From the NCBI GenBank assembly GCA_964435235.1, contig CAYSXZ010000063.1:1-32579 (forward strand): a DNA stretch of 32,579 nucleotides, read 5' to 3'. The DNA comes from JAVZJR01 sp964435235 (GTDB taxonomy: Archaea > Micrarchaeota > Micrarchaeia > Anstonellales > Bilamarchaeaceae). Below, one piece after another: positions 15,724 through 23,820 of the stretch. The position numbers and the translations under genes were made by a program. Each line of letters begins with the position of its first letter. Positions within the stretch are counted from its first letter, which is position 1. A model generated the notes under the pieces. That model had not been told where the DNA came from. It made no database searches and worked only from the letters and a program-made list of their open reading frames with translations.

Positions 15724-16436
15724 CTATTTCCCATGCCTTCTTTTTCTCTTTGCATAATCACTAAGTGCAGCCATAAAATCATTTTCAGAAAAATCGGGCC
15801 ATAATTTTTTGCAGAAGTAAAGTTCGCTATAAACAGTCTGCCATGGCATAAAACCGCTTAATCTCTGTTCGCCGGATGTCCTAATAACAAGGTCTGGATC
15901 AGGCAGTCCGGCAGTATACATATGTGCGCTAATGACTTCGTCATCCACCTTTTTTATACCATTTTTGATGATAGAGTTTACCGCATCTACTATCTCACTG
16001 CGGCCGCTATAGGAAAGAAGAAGATTAAGTTGATATTCGGTATTTTTTTCGGTGTCTTTCTCAACCTTTTTCATGAGATCTTGAAGAGCTTTTGGAAAGA
16101 GATTCAGCCTACCAAAAAATCTTACCCTTGTTTTTCTTCTCTCTTCTCTCTCTGTAGTTAAAAGCGTCATGAGGTTCTTTCTAAATAACTCAAAGAGCGT
16201 CCCCACTTCGCTTTTATCCCTGGAAAAATTCTCTCCACTAAACCCCCACATAGTTAATACTCTAACTCCGGCCTTTCTACTCCACTGTGCAACTTTCCCT
16301 ATCTTAGCTATTCCTATGGAGTAAGCTTCTCTTACACTAACACCATGGAGTTTCGCCCATCTCCGGTTTACGTTTAGCATTTCTGCCAATTTCCGTCCGG
16401 GATGATGGCGATATGATTTGGTTTTTCGCTTATCAT
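15724..16436 (-). CDS. uppS: cis-prenyltransferase (UPP/tritrans,polycis-type synthase) interrupted by a 23-nt insert, probably a BHB intron
   Basis: Makes long-chain Z,E-polyprenyl diphosphate, the lipid carrier for glycan assembly. The start is ATG 16436 behind GGTGA (16445-16441). The first exon reads MISEKPNHIAIIPDGN; then 23 nt shift the frame and introduce TAA (after WQKC). Reading resumes with RRWAKLHGVSVREAY. Without the 23 nt the gene is 690 nt, encoding 229 residues with all cis-prenyltransferase landmarks: catalytic Asp in DGNRRW, MWGFSGENFSR, NLLLSYSGRSEIVDA, and PDPDLVIRTSGEQRLSGFMPWQ. The unspliced downstream frame could start only at TTG 16389 and would lack the catalytic Asp. 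First gene after purP (the ribosome binding site overlaps the purP stop), 2 nt before UbiA. Alternatives are a pseudogene or sequence error; exact motif restoration and foldability argue against both. Confidence 0.9.
16368..16390 (-). other. candidate BHB-type mRNA intron in uppS
   Basis: 23 nt. Predicted fold, minus strand: outer helix CCGG (16400-16397) with CCGG (16366-16363); central helix ACGG/ACGU (three Watson-Crick pairs plus G-A); 3-nt bulges AAA (16392-16390) and AAA (16369-16367); inner helix UUGGCA/UGCUAA closed by a GAAA tetraloop. Cutting after the second base of each bulge, as in the tRNA-Arg anticodon intron here, joins GGACGGAA to ACCGGAGAUGG and restores codons for PDGNRRW. 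The splice point is ambiguous only within the identical AAA bulges, with the same product. 23 is not a multiple of 3, so retention destroys the frame. Confidence 0.8.
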
Positions 16437-16444
16437 CAGTTCAC

Positions 16445-17485
16445 CTAGTAAATAATCTCATTAAGCCTTTTTAGTTTTTTTGCATTTTTTAGCTCGCGAG
16501 CGATTCTTCTTCCTGTCGTCATAGGCTCATTATAATAGTATTTTGAATATGGCGAATGCAACGCATAGACATTTGTTCCAGCAACTATTCTTGCGCTGAT
16601 TTCAAAAGCAAATATCTCCAATTCTTCATTTATTATTGTCTCGACACAGAACGGCCCTATCATACCGCCAAATAATTTGTAGGCTGTATCGGAAATCCTT
16701 CTACCAATCTCGATGTAATCATAAAGAAGTGATTCTCTTAGAACCATAGGTTCGTTTCCTATAACAGTAAATGAGAGTGGCGGTTTTAGTCCAGCAGAAA
16801 CTGCTCGCGCGATCTCATCAGCACTACTCTCAACTCGTTTATCGACTCCAAGAAGTTCAAGCCTTCCATGCTTTGTTTCGTAACCTATCTTTGAAATCGG
16901 AGAAAAGAAGAAATGTGGATATGCTCTTACCCCTATTATGAATTCCTGTATCATACACTCCCTTTCGCCTACCTTCTCCTCGAATTCCTTTTGAGAATTA
17001 ACTATAAGATATCCATATCCTCCTTTTGCACCTGGAAACTTAACAAGAGCTGGGCCATCTATTTCCTCAGGTTTCAATATCTTCGGTCTTCTTATGCCCG
17101 CTGCGTCGAGCCACTCGAACATCTTTGTTCTATCCCTTTCCCAAGCTATGCTTCTTCTATTCCCGTATATCGGTATTAGGAGATCATCAAATTTCTTACC
17201 AGTATACTCAACAAACGAACCGTGCGGTATTACTATCGCATTCTTTTCTACAAGCTCATCGACCGGCAAATCCTTATAGTTATCAACTTCTATGAATTCA
17301 TCTGGTCGCCCAAGCGGGAAGGATTCATAGAATTTTCTTCTATCCCTAAGAACCACCCCTATTGTTTTGATTCCTTCCTGCCTTGCGCCGTGAAATATCT
17401 GCAACGAGGAGTGAGAGCATATCGTAGTTATCCTAAATTCCTTATAATTTGACAATATTTCTTCGATTTCCTTCTTTTCAACCAT
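16445..17485 (-). CDS. purP: FAICAR synthetase, ATP-grasp (PurP family)
   Basis: 346 residues, typical for PurP. In archaea PurP replaces the folate-dependent AICAR transformylase, making FAICAR from AICAR, formate and ATP in purine synthesis. Visible landmarks: ICSHSSLQIFHGARQEG (N-terminal AICAR-binding part), VIPHGSFVEYTG, the ATP-grasp stretch PALVKFPGAKGGYGYLIV, IQEFIIGVRAYPHFFFSP, and FCVETIINEELEIFAFEIS, then GTNVYALHSPYSKYYY. First gene of the purP-uppS-UbiA operon; its TAG stop overlaps the uppS ribosome binding site. PurP paralogs of uncertain role exist, so the exact reaction is likely but not certain. Confidence 0.88.
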   Translation of the reverse strand: MVEKKEIEEILSNYKEFRITTICSHSSLQIFHGARQEGIKTIGVVLRDRRKFYESFPLGRPDEFIEVDNYKDLPVDELVEKNAIVIPHGSFVEYTGKKFDDLLIPIYGNRRSIAWERDRTKMFEWLDAAGIRRPKILKPEEIDGPALVKFPGAKGGYGYLIVNSQKEFEEKVGERECMIQEFIIGVRAYPHFFFSPISKIGYETKHGRLELLGVDKRVESSADEIARAVSAGLKPPLSFTVIGNEPMVLRESLLYDYIEIGRRISDTAYKLFGGMIGPFCVETIINEELEIFAFEISARIVAGTNVYALHSPYSKYYYNEPMTTGRRIARELKNAKKLKRLNEIIY

Positions 17486-17632
17486 GTTATATACTGTATT
17501 ACGAGGTTAAAAAATCTTACGATTTGTAAAGATCAAGAACAACATATTTAAATTAATTGAGTAAGAGAAAAAAATAAAGATAGATAGTCCAAATTTGTTG
17601 TATGATTGATAAAATAGGGAGGTGCTATCCTG

Positions 17633-19060
17633 ATGAACGCTATTCAAAAAACACTTGTAATATTGGCGGTGTTGCTTATTGCAATAGCGGCTTACATTTC
17701 AACCACCAAACAAGTAGAAACCGATGCAAACATACAAAAAGAGCTTCTTAAAAAGGCCGTTGAAGTAGGAAAAAATAAAAGCAACTATCTTTATTCGTAC
17801 AGAGAAACCTATGACAGCTACGCAACAGAATACTCCCTACTCCAGAAGAACGGCGAGAGGATGATAGAGATACACAATCCGCTTTCTGTTAAACAAGTAT
17901 ACTTCTTAAAGGAAGATACAATACTGTGCACGGAATTTATGAACAAAAAAAGCTGCTCCTCGGTAAAGAACAATACTAGGGCAGACCTTAACAACTATCT
18001 TCTCTCTCTCCAATCAAAATTCTTTAACGATGCTGAAATAGAAAGAGAGAATGCTCGACTTAATTATTTTATGGAGCGTGGTTATCTTAAAATTTCCCCG
18101 CACATAATAAACAAAACTATAAATGGAAGGGAATGCAGCGAGATAAGCTATACAATGGACTTTACGAACATGACAATTAGCGAAGCAAACGCCTACGGAA
18201 TATCACCAGGGGCTCCGAAATATTTCGAATGGTCTCTGTGCGTGGATAACTCATCCGGACTTTCGTACTCAAAACATTTCAACTATTCCTTTCAGGGTAA
18301 GGGGCATACATGGGACTTCGTTCTTCTTGCAGCAGATTGGAATCCTAAGGAGGATATAGTACCACCAGAGAATCTTACCGAAAGGCTTGCATACGATATA
18401 CTCTTGGAAGAGATGGAGTGGCAGAATGAGTTTCGAGTCTGCTATCAAAAAACAGGAGACGAAAAGGACAAATGCTTCTCAGACATAGCCCTCCAACTTA
18501 AGATGAAAAGCATATGCGAACTTGCTGGCGGAAGAAGGGATCAGTGCTTTGTTCGGCTTGTCCCATTGACAGGAGACGATTCCATCTGCAATATTATAAC
18601 AAACCCTTCGTTTAAGGAAGATTGTTATATAGAACTTGCTGGGCTGAAGAAGGATAACAGTTATTGTTCTATGATCGCAAATATAACTAAACAAGAGTTC
18701 TGCATGAATATTTCAGTGCAAACAAACCAAGCGACGATTCCAAATCCAGCAGCCGTAAATTGCGAAAGAAAGGGCTACTCGTATGAAATACGTTCAAATG
18801 AATCCGGACAGTATGGAGTTTGCATTTACGAGGATAGGGAATGTGATGAATGGGCGCTCTACCGCGAAGAGTGTTGCCTTACAAATGAAGATTGTTCAAG
18901 TGGCACGTGCGAAGATGGCGTATGCATCGGACGGAATGACACAAATATAAGTGAGGGGAACGGAGGAAGAAACAACTCTCACATTCAGCAGTTCTTGGGG
19001 TATATAGATAAATATGAAAGTTCTCTTATTAACGAAACAAGCAGAACAACTGGAGAGTAG
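17633..19060 (+). CDS. membrane-anchored, Cys-rich surface protein with DUF333-like domain
   Basis: 475 residues. An N-terminal hydrophobic helix (LVILAVLLIAIAAYI, about 8-22) acts as signal anchor; the rest is probably extracellular. Residues about 260-365 hold a series of short Cys repeats of the form D-x-C-(about 10)-C (for example GDEKDKCFSDIAL, KEDCYIELAGLKKD). Residues about 371-415 (NPAAVNCERKGYSYEIR, then GQYGVCIYEDRECDEWALYR) match the DUF333 pattern. A compact Cys cluster, CCLTNEDCSSGTCEDGVC, follows. About 14 Asn-X-Ser/Thr sequons are present. A strong Shine-Dalgarno GGGAGGTG lies 8 nt upstream. Its TAG stop is directly followed by the ATG of the glycosyltransferase. Confidence 0.8.
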   Translation: MNAIQKTLVILAVLLIAIAAYISTTKQVETDANIQKELLKKAVEVGKNKSNYLYSYRETYDSYATEYSLLQKNGERMIEIHNPLSVKQVYFLKEDTILCTEFMNKKSCSSVKNNTRADLNNYLLSLQSKFFNDAEIERENARLNYFMERGYLKISPHIINKTINGRECSEISYTMDFTNMTISEANAYGISPGAPKYFEWSLCVDNSSGLSYSKHFNYSFQGKGHTWDFVLLAADWNPKEDIVPPENLTERLAYDILLEEMEWQNEFRVCYQKTGDEKDKCFSDIALQLKMKSICELAGGRRDQCFVRLVPLTGDDSICNIITNPSFKEDCYIELAGLKKDNSYCSMIANITKQEFCMNISVQTNQATIPNPAAVNCERKGYSYEIRSNESGQYGVCIYEDRECDEWALYREECCLTNEDCSSGTCEDGVCIGRNDTNISEGNGGRNNSHIQQFLGYIDKYESSLINETSRTTGE

Positions 19061-20212
19061 ATGAAAGTCGCGGTATTTACAGAAAGCTACCATCCGCAGA
19101 AAAATGGTGTCGTGAGCTTTCTTTCAGATTTCCTACCAGAGCTGTCAAAGCACGCAGAGGTTGTGCTCTTTGCACCAGGAGAAAAGGAGCTAAAAATTGA
19201 AAAGCAGAATGGTATAAAGACATACTGGGTGCCTGCGCTTCCTTTTCCTTTTTATGAAGGATACAGAATGTCAACCATAAGAAGGAAAAAAATAGCAGAG
19301 CTTCTTGCTGCCGAAAGGCCAGATGTGGTTCACCTTCACGCGCCCGTGCTTCTAGGCCTAAGGGCGCTCCTTGTCTGCAAGAAAATGAATATTCCAGTTG
19401 TTGTAACATATCATACTCATTTTCCAGATTACGTCCCGCACCTCTCAAAAGGACTGATTAAAGGGATGTTTGCAGAACTGGTAAAGTATCCTGTCAAAAA
19501 ACTTGTAGGTGTTGTATACGCATATGCAGACGTAGTAACCGCACCAACTGCTGCCCTTAGAGACGAGCTTAAGAGCTATGGAATAAAAAACGTGATTTTG
19601 CTCCCGAATGGAGTATCCTTCTCAAAATTCAGCGATGTGAAAAAGGATGTAAGGAAAAAATACGGAATTCCCAAAAATGCCTCCGTTATTCTTTATGTAG
19701 GGAGAATAAGCTTTGAGAAGAGGATAGATGTCCTTCTCGACGCATTCAAACTGGTAAGCAGGCAAATCCCTAGTGCATACCTCATAGTAGCCGGGAGCGG
19801 ACCCTATCTGAAGGATTACAAGAAACTCGCTCAGGCAATGGGGCTTAAAAGGGTTATTTTCACTGGTTTCATTCCAGATAAGACGCTTCCCTCGCTCTAT
19901 AAGTCAGCAGACGTTTTTGTTTCCCCATCTGACAGCGAGACATTCGGTCTGACCTTCATAGAGGCTATGCATTTCGGATTGCCTGTTGTTGGAGTACGAA
20001 GACTTGGCGCTGCAAGCGTTATAAAAAAAGGAACGGGTTTTCTTGCAGAGCCTGGCAATGAAAAAGAACTTGCCAGAAAGATTGTGTTGTTGCTGAGGAA
20101 AAAGGGATTGCGAAAAAAACTAGGCGATGCTGGAAAAAAGGAATCAAAAAAATATGAAATAAAAGATGTTGTTGAACGGTTTATGAGAATCTACAGAAGA
20201 GTGCGCGCATGA
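19061..20212 (+). CDS. GT4-family glycosyltransferase
   Basis: 383 residues with the GT-B fold: N-terminal domain VFTESYHPQKNGVVSFLSD and VVHLHAPVLLGLRAL, then VTYHTHFPDYVPH; C-terminal nucleotide-sugar domain ILYVGRISFEKRIDVLLDAF, YLIVAGSGPYLKDY, FTGFIPDKTLPSLYKSADVF and the E-x7-E motif SETFGLTFIEAM. The family includes retaining mannosyl- and glucosyltransferases acting on lipids or glycans; donor and acceptor cannot be read from the sequence. Starts immediately after the preceding stop, so the two genes are translationally coupled, suggesting that it acts on cell-surface glycans or glycolipids. Confidence 0.9.
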   Translation: MKVAVFTESYHPQKNGVVSFLSDFLPELSKHAEVVLFAPGEKELKIEKQNGIKTYWVPALPFPFYEGYRMSTIRRKKIAELLAAERPDVVHLHAPVLLGLRALLVCKKMNIPVVVTYHTHFPDYVPHLSKGLIKGMFAELVKYPVKKLVGVVYAYADVVTAPTAALRDELKSYGIKNVILLPNGVSFSKFSDVKKDVRKKYGIPKNASVILYVGRISFEKRIDVLLDAFKLVSRQIPSAYLIVAGSGPYLKDYKKLAQAMGLKRVIFTGFIPDKTLPSLYKSADVFVSPSDSETFGLTFIEAMHFGLPVVGVRRLGAASVIKKGTGFLAEPGNEKELARKIVLLLRKKGLRKKLGDAGKKESKKYEIKDVVERFMRIYRRVRA

Positions 20213-20235
20213 TTATGCTTTCAACTTATTTAACA

Positions 20236-21420
20236 CTAAATCTTGAACCTTTTCTCGTTCTCCTCTAATGCCTTTATTCCAGGTAGTTCCTTTCCAGAAA
20301 GATATTCTATTAATGCTTTTCCAGAAAGGCTTACATAACCAAATCCTTTCTTATCCAATCCAAACTTTTCGATAGCGCTTATTGTATGCCCCCCACCTAG
20401 CAACGAGAACCCTTTTGAGTTTGCTATTGCCTTGAGTATTTCTCTTGTGCCATATGCGAACTTCTCCATCTCATAGACGCCCATAGGGCCGTTCATTACG
20501 ATGGCTTCAGATTCGCTTATTACCTTTTTGTACCTCTCCACAGTTCTTTTGCCTATGTCAAATATCTTTCCCTCTCTTATCTTGGCTACATCACATTCCA
20601 CTCTTTCATCCTCAATATTCAGAGCGACATCCTCAGGGAGTTCTATCTTCTCTCCAAATCTTTCAAGAATGCCTCTTGCCTTTTCTAAATATTCTATAAG
20701 CCCTTCTTCTTCGAGATAACTGTTAGATTCTCCGACAGAATATCCCTTTGCCTTTAAGAACAATATAGAAAGCGCGCCCCCTATGAGAACAACCTTTACC
20801 TTTCCATCAACAAGCCATCTTTCCATTATACCTAATGAATCCTTTCCCTTAGAGCCCCCTAGGACAAACGTTACACTATTTACATTCCTTATTGACTGGA
20901 GCGCCTTTATCTCCTTTGCGAGAACATTTCCATAAAATGAAGGGATTCTCCTAGCAAATCCTACAACGCTAGAATGCGCCCTGTGAGCGACGCTCAATGC
21001 GTCGAGCACAAAGTAATCTGCAAGTGGAGAGAGCTCATCTACTATACTTCCTTCCTCCATAGTTTCAGAATCTAACATTCGAACATTTTCAAGAAGAAGA
21101 ACCTCGCCATCCTTAAGATTTGATATCGCTCTCTTTGCTTTTTCCTGTACAACATCATCTACATAAGTAATTGGTATTCCAGTATACTCGCTTAAAACTC
21201 CTGCATGCTGCTTTAATGTCATGAAATCCTCATCTCCCTTTCTTCCCTGATGCGCAAGAACAACAACCCTTGCCCCCCTTTCAGCAAGCCTTTTTATAGT
21301 CTCAGAATGCATCCTTATTCTCTCACCAGGGATTATCCTTCCGCCTTCAATAGAACAGTTGCAATCAATCCTTAACAATACTAATTTTCCCTTCACTGGA
21401 TAGTCTTCTATCATTCTCAT
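20236..21420 (-). CDS. pgk: phosphoglycerate kinase
   Basis: 394 residues. Catalyses 1,3-bisphosphoglycerate + ADP to 3-phosphoglycerate + ATP (glycolysis/gluconeogenesis). Landmarks: LRIDCNCSIEGGRI (substrate loop), VVVLAHQGRKGDEDF, LLLENVRMLDS, FVLGGSKGKDSLGIM, VMNGPMGVYEMEKFAYGT, and SLLGGGHTISAIEKFG. The AHQGR and GGGHT forms fit the archaeal branch rather than bacterial SHLGR/GGGDT. Lies 4 nt after the topA stop in a topA-pgk operon. Either of two neighbouring Met codons (1 or 3) could be the start. Confidence 0.95.
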   Translation of the reverse strand: MRMIEDYPVKGKLVLLRIDCNCSIEGGRIIPGERIRMHSETIKRLAERGARVVVLAHQGRKGDEDFMTLKQHAGVLSEYTGIPITYVDDVVQEKAKRAISNLKDGEVLLLENVRMLDSETMEEGSIVDELSPLADYFVLDALSVAHRAHSSVVGFARRIPSFYGNVLAKEIKALQSIRNVNSVTFVLGGSKGKDSLGIMERWLVDGKVKVVLIGGALSILFLKAKGYSVGESNSYLEEEGLIEYLEKARGILERFGEKIELPEDVALNIEDERVECDVAKIREGKIFDIGKRTVERYKKVISESEAIVMNGPMGVYEMEKFAYGTREILKAIANSKGFSLLGGGHTISAIEKFGLDKKGFGYVSLSGKALIEYLSGKELPGIKALEENEKRFKI

Positions 21421-21424
21421 AAAA

Positions 21425-23455
21425 TCAATCCTCTTTTTTCTCCCTCTTCCATCTATCCTTTGAAGAGCATTGCGGGTCTATACACATCTCAAATTTTCTT
21501 TTATCCTTTATGACAATTACCATTGGCTTTCCGCACACTGGGCATAATTTATCGGTAGCCTTTACAAAAGCGCCTGTTGGAAGGGGAAAGGCATTAGTAC
21601 AATTTGGATAGTTGCTGCACCCTATAAATTGCTTGCCCCCTTTCATCCTTATTATTCTTAAATCCCCTCCGCATTTTGCACACTTTCCGATAAAATTTTC
21701 CTTCTTTTCTGTAAGTTTTAGAGACTCTGCTATCTCTTTTCCTATTTTCTCTTCATTCATCTTCCATTTGTCAAGAATTTGGATGAGTATTTCTTTTCCT
21801 TCAGCGATTACGGCTTCCTTATCTATCTTACCCTCCTGTATCTTTTCCATATCATCCTCCATTCTTCTTGTAAGCTCCTCATCAAGAATCTCCGGTGCAT
21901 ATTTCTTGAGAATGTCTCGTACCTTCAATCCGAAATCGGTAACCTCAAGCTGTTTTCCGGTGACATAACCTCTTTTGAACAGCGTGTCTACTATTACGCT
22001 TCTTGTTGCTTTTGTTCCCAATCTTCTTTTCTCAAGTTCCGCCACAATGGACGCCTGTGTGTAGCGTTTTGGTGGTTGCGTTTCTTTCTTTGTTTTAGTC
22101 TTTTTCTTTAGGGCTATAACTTCTCCCTCTTCAAACTCAGGGAGCTCTTCTCCCTTATTTCTAAAATATTTTCCATAAAATTCTGTCCAACCTGGTTCTT
22201 TCAAACGACTCCCAGAAGCAACATAAATTTCACCTCCAGCATCTACTTCAACTTGCGTATTCTCTTTTTCTGCCGGTGGCGCAAATGCTGCTAAAAATCT
22301 GCGAACGATAAGATCATAGAGCCTACCTTCATCCTTCTCTAATTTTTTCGGTTCGAGACCGGTTGGATGGATTGCTGGATGAGCAGGGTCGTCCTTCTTT
22401 CCCTGAAATATTTTGAACCATCTGTTCTCCATTATCTTGTTAACGATGGATTCATATTCTTTATTTTCAGAGAGCCGTGTGAGAATGCTCTGAAGATTTA
22501 TGGTTGGCGGAATTTTCTGTGAAGAGGTCCTTGGATATGTAATAAGCGAGTCTTCGTAAAGGGATTGGGCAAGCTGTAACGTCTTAGTAGGATTGAAGCC
22601 AAAGAGCTTGTGTGCTTCCACCTGGAGGCTGGTAAGGTCAAAGCACGGTGATGCCCATACCTTAACGATTTCCTTTTCTACCCTTGTAACCGTTCCTTCA
22701 TTGGCAGTTCTTGCAAGGCAAACGTCTGCCTCTTTCTCATCAAAGAACCTCTCTCTTTTATGCGTAAACTTAACATCCTTTATAATTGCTGTTAGAACCC
22801 AGTACGGTACTGGTACGAACGCCTTTATCTCCTTCTCTAGGGTTGCTAGGATATCAAGCGCAGGGCCCTGCACCCTACCTATACTCATTATCTTTACGCG
22901 AGTAGCTGTTCTTAAGGAACTCATAAGAGCTCTACTTAGATTTATACCGTAATACCAGTCGAGAATGTGCCTAGCCTCACCAGCGTATGCATTGTTATAA
23001 TCAAATACACCCATTCCTTCGTAAGCATCCAAGAGGTCTTTGTTTGTAAGGGCTGAAAATTTCATCCTCCTTCCATCCTTTATCTTCGTTGCGAATCTAA
23101 AAACATTATACGATATTAGTGTTCCTTCTATATCATAGTCGCATGCTGAGACAAATACATCTGCTTTTTTACCGAGTTCCTCGAGAAGAGCAAGGTATGG
23201 CTTTGTATACGCTGCGCCTGCGGATGCCTTATATGAAGGCACCCACTCTACATCAAAAACAGGATAGCTGCGCGTTTTTTTCTTTTCCGCAAGGGTATAA
23301 ACATGCCCCACCGCAGGTGCAACCACAATTTTCTTCCCATCCCTTTCTATCTCATAATAAGAAACGCTTCCATAAGTCCTCCTATTTACGACTCCCCCTA
23401 TAGCCATTGCTATTTTCTGCGCGACCCTTGGTTTTTCTGCAACTACTAATTCCAT
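21425..23455 (-). CDS. topA: DNA topoisomerase I (type IA)
   Basis: 676 residues from the ATG at 23455. A GTG four codons upstream is in frame, but it lies in the GGTGG Shine-Dalgarno sequence, so I take the ATG. Toprim domain: LVVAEKPRVAQKIA at the N-terminus and SACDYDIEGTLISYNV. Catalytic Tyr is residue 307 in LITYPRTSSQKIP. C-terminal zinc ribbons: CAKCGGDLRII with FIGCSNYPNC, and LCPVCGKPMVIV with CIDPQC. Relaxes negative supercoils by single-strand passage. Operon: 93-residue ORFan, topA, pgk. Confidence 0.96.
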   Translation of the reverse strand: MELVVAEKPRVAQKIAMAIGGVVNRRTYGSVSYYEIERDGKKIVVAPAVGHVYTLAEKKKTRSYPVFDVEWVPSYKASAGAAYTKPYLALLEELGKKADVFVSACDYDIEGTLISYNVFRFATKIKDGRRMKFSALTNKDLLDAYEGMGVFDYNNAYAGEARHILDWYYGINLSRALMSSLRTATRVKIMSIGRVQGPALDILATLEKEIKAFVPVPYWVLTAIIKDVKFTHKRERFFDEKEADVCLARTANEGTVTRVEKEIVKVWASPCFDLTSLQVEAHKLFGFNPTKTLQLAQSLYEDSLITYPRTSSQKIPPTINLQSILTRLSENKEYESIVNKIMENRWFKIFQGKKDDPAHPAIHPTGLEPKKLEKDEGRLYDLIVRRFLAAFAPPAEKENTQVEVDAGGEIYVASGSRLKEPGWTEFYGKYFRNKGEELPEFEEGEVIALKKKTKTKKETQPPKRYTQASIVAELEKRRLGTKATRSVIVDTLFKRGYVTGKQLEVTDFGLKVRDILKKYAPEILDEELTRRMEDDMEKIQEGKIDKEAVIAEGKEILIQILDKWKMNEEKIGKEIAESLKLTEKKENFIGKCAKCGGDLRIIRMKGGKQFIGCSNYPNCTNAFPLPTGAFVKATDKLCPVCGKPMVIVIKDKRKFEMCIDPQCSSKDRWKREKKED

Positions 23456-23487
23456 TTTCGATCCCACCTTTTAATCTCTTAGTAAAT

Positions 23488-23769
23488 TTAAAATTCAAAT
23501 ACTCTTTTTCTTTCCTCATCGTAAATAGCGCGCTTCTCTTTTTCGAAGGTATGCTTTACGATTAATTCCCGACCCTTTCCCATCGGCACCACAAAGAGAT
23601 GCTCGACACGGTCATTTGAATGCCTGAGTAGAATGGAATATTTATCAAGCTTCTTACCACTATCGACTTCTTTATAACCGTATATTACAAAATCCTTTCC
23701 ACAGGTTATAAGAACACGCGCTTCCTTTTTTCCCTTCGCGCTCAACGTTATGGTCTCTTCAGGATACAT
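23488..23769 (-). CDS. small hypothetical protein upstream of topA
   Basis: 93 residues, highly charged, predicted beta-rich in the first two thirds (ARVLITCGKDFVIYGYKE, YSILLRHSNDRVEHLFVVP), then a helix. No family recognised. The ATG at 23769 lies about 25 nt from a TATA-like CTTTTTTAACTTTTC on the minus strand, implying a leaderless transcript. It precedes topA by 32 nt and is probably co-transcribed with it. Confidence 0.6.
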   Translation of the reverse strand: MYPEETITLSAKGKKEARVLITCGKDFVIYGYKEVDSGKKLDKYSILLRHSNDRVEHLFVVPMGKGRELIVKHTFEKEKRAIYDEERKRVFEF

Positions 23770-23785
23770 AAAAGAGATTCGTTAG

Positions 23786-23800
23786 AAAAGTTAAAAAAGG
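23786..23800. promoter_or_regulatory. shared bidirectional TATA element
   Basis: AAAAGTTAAAAAAGG sits about 20-25 nt from both divergent start codons (23769 minus and 23821 plus). A single A-rich element, read on either strand, could place both transcription starts at or next to the ATGs. Confidence 0.4.
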
Positions 23801-23820
23801 ATAATAAGAGAATTATTGTC

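Noticed and set aside
15724..16389. uppS starting at TTG 16389 as a normal, uninterrupted gene
   Set aside because: This version lacks the catalytic Asp motif and a ribosome binding site, while the missing residues are encoded just upstream behind GGTGA.
20236..21420. GGGHT and AHQGR as degenerate phosphoglycerate kinase motifs
   Set aside because: These forms fit the archaeal branch of the family, and substrate and nucleotide residues are otherwise intact.
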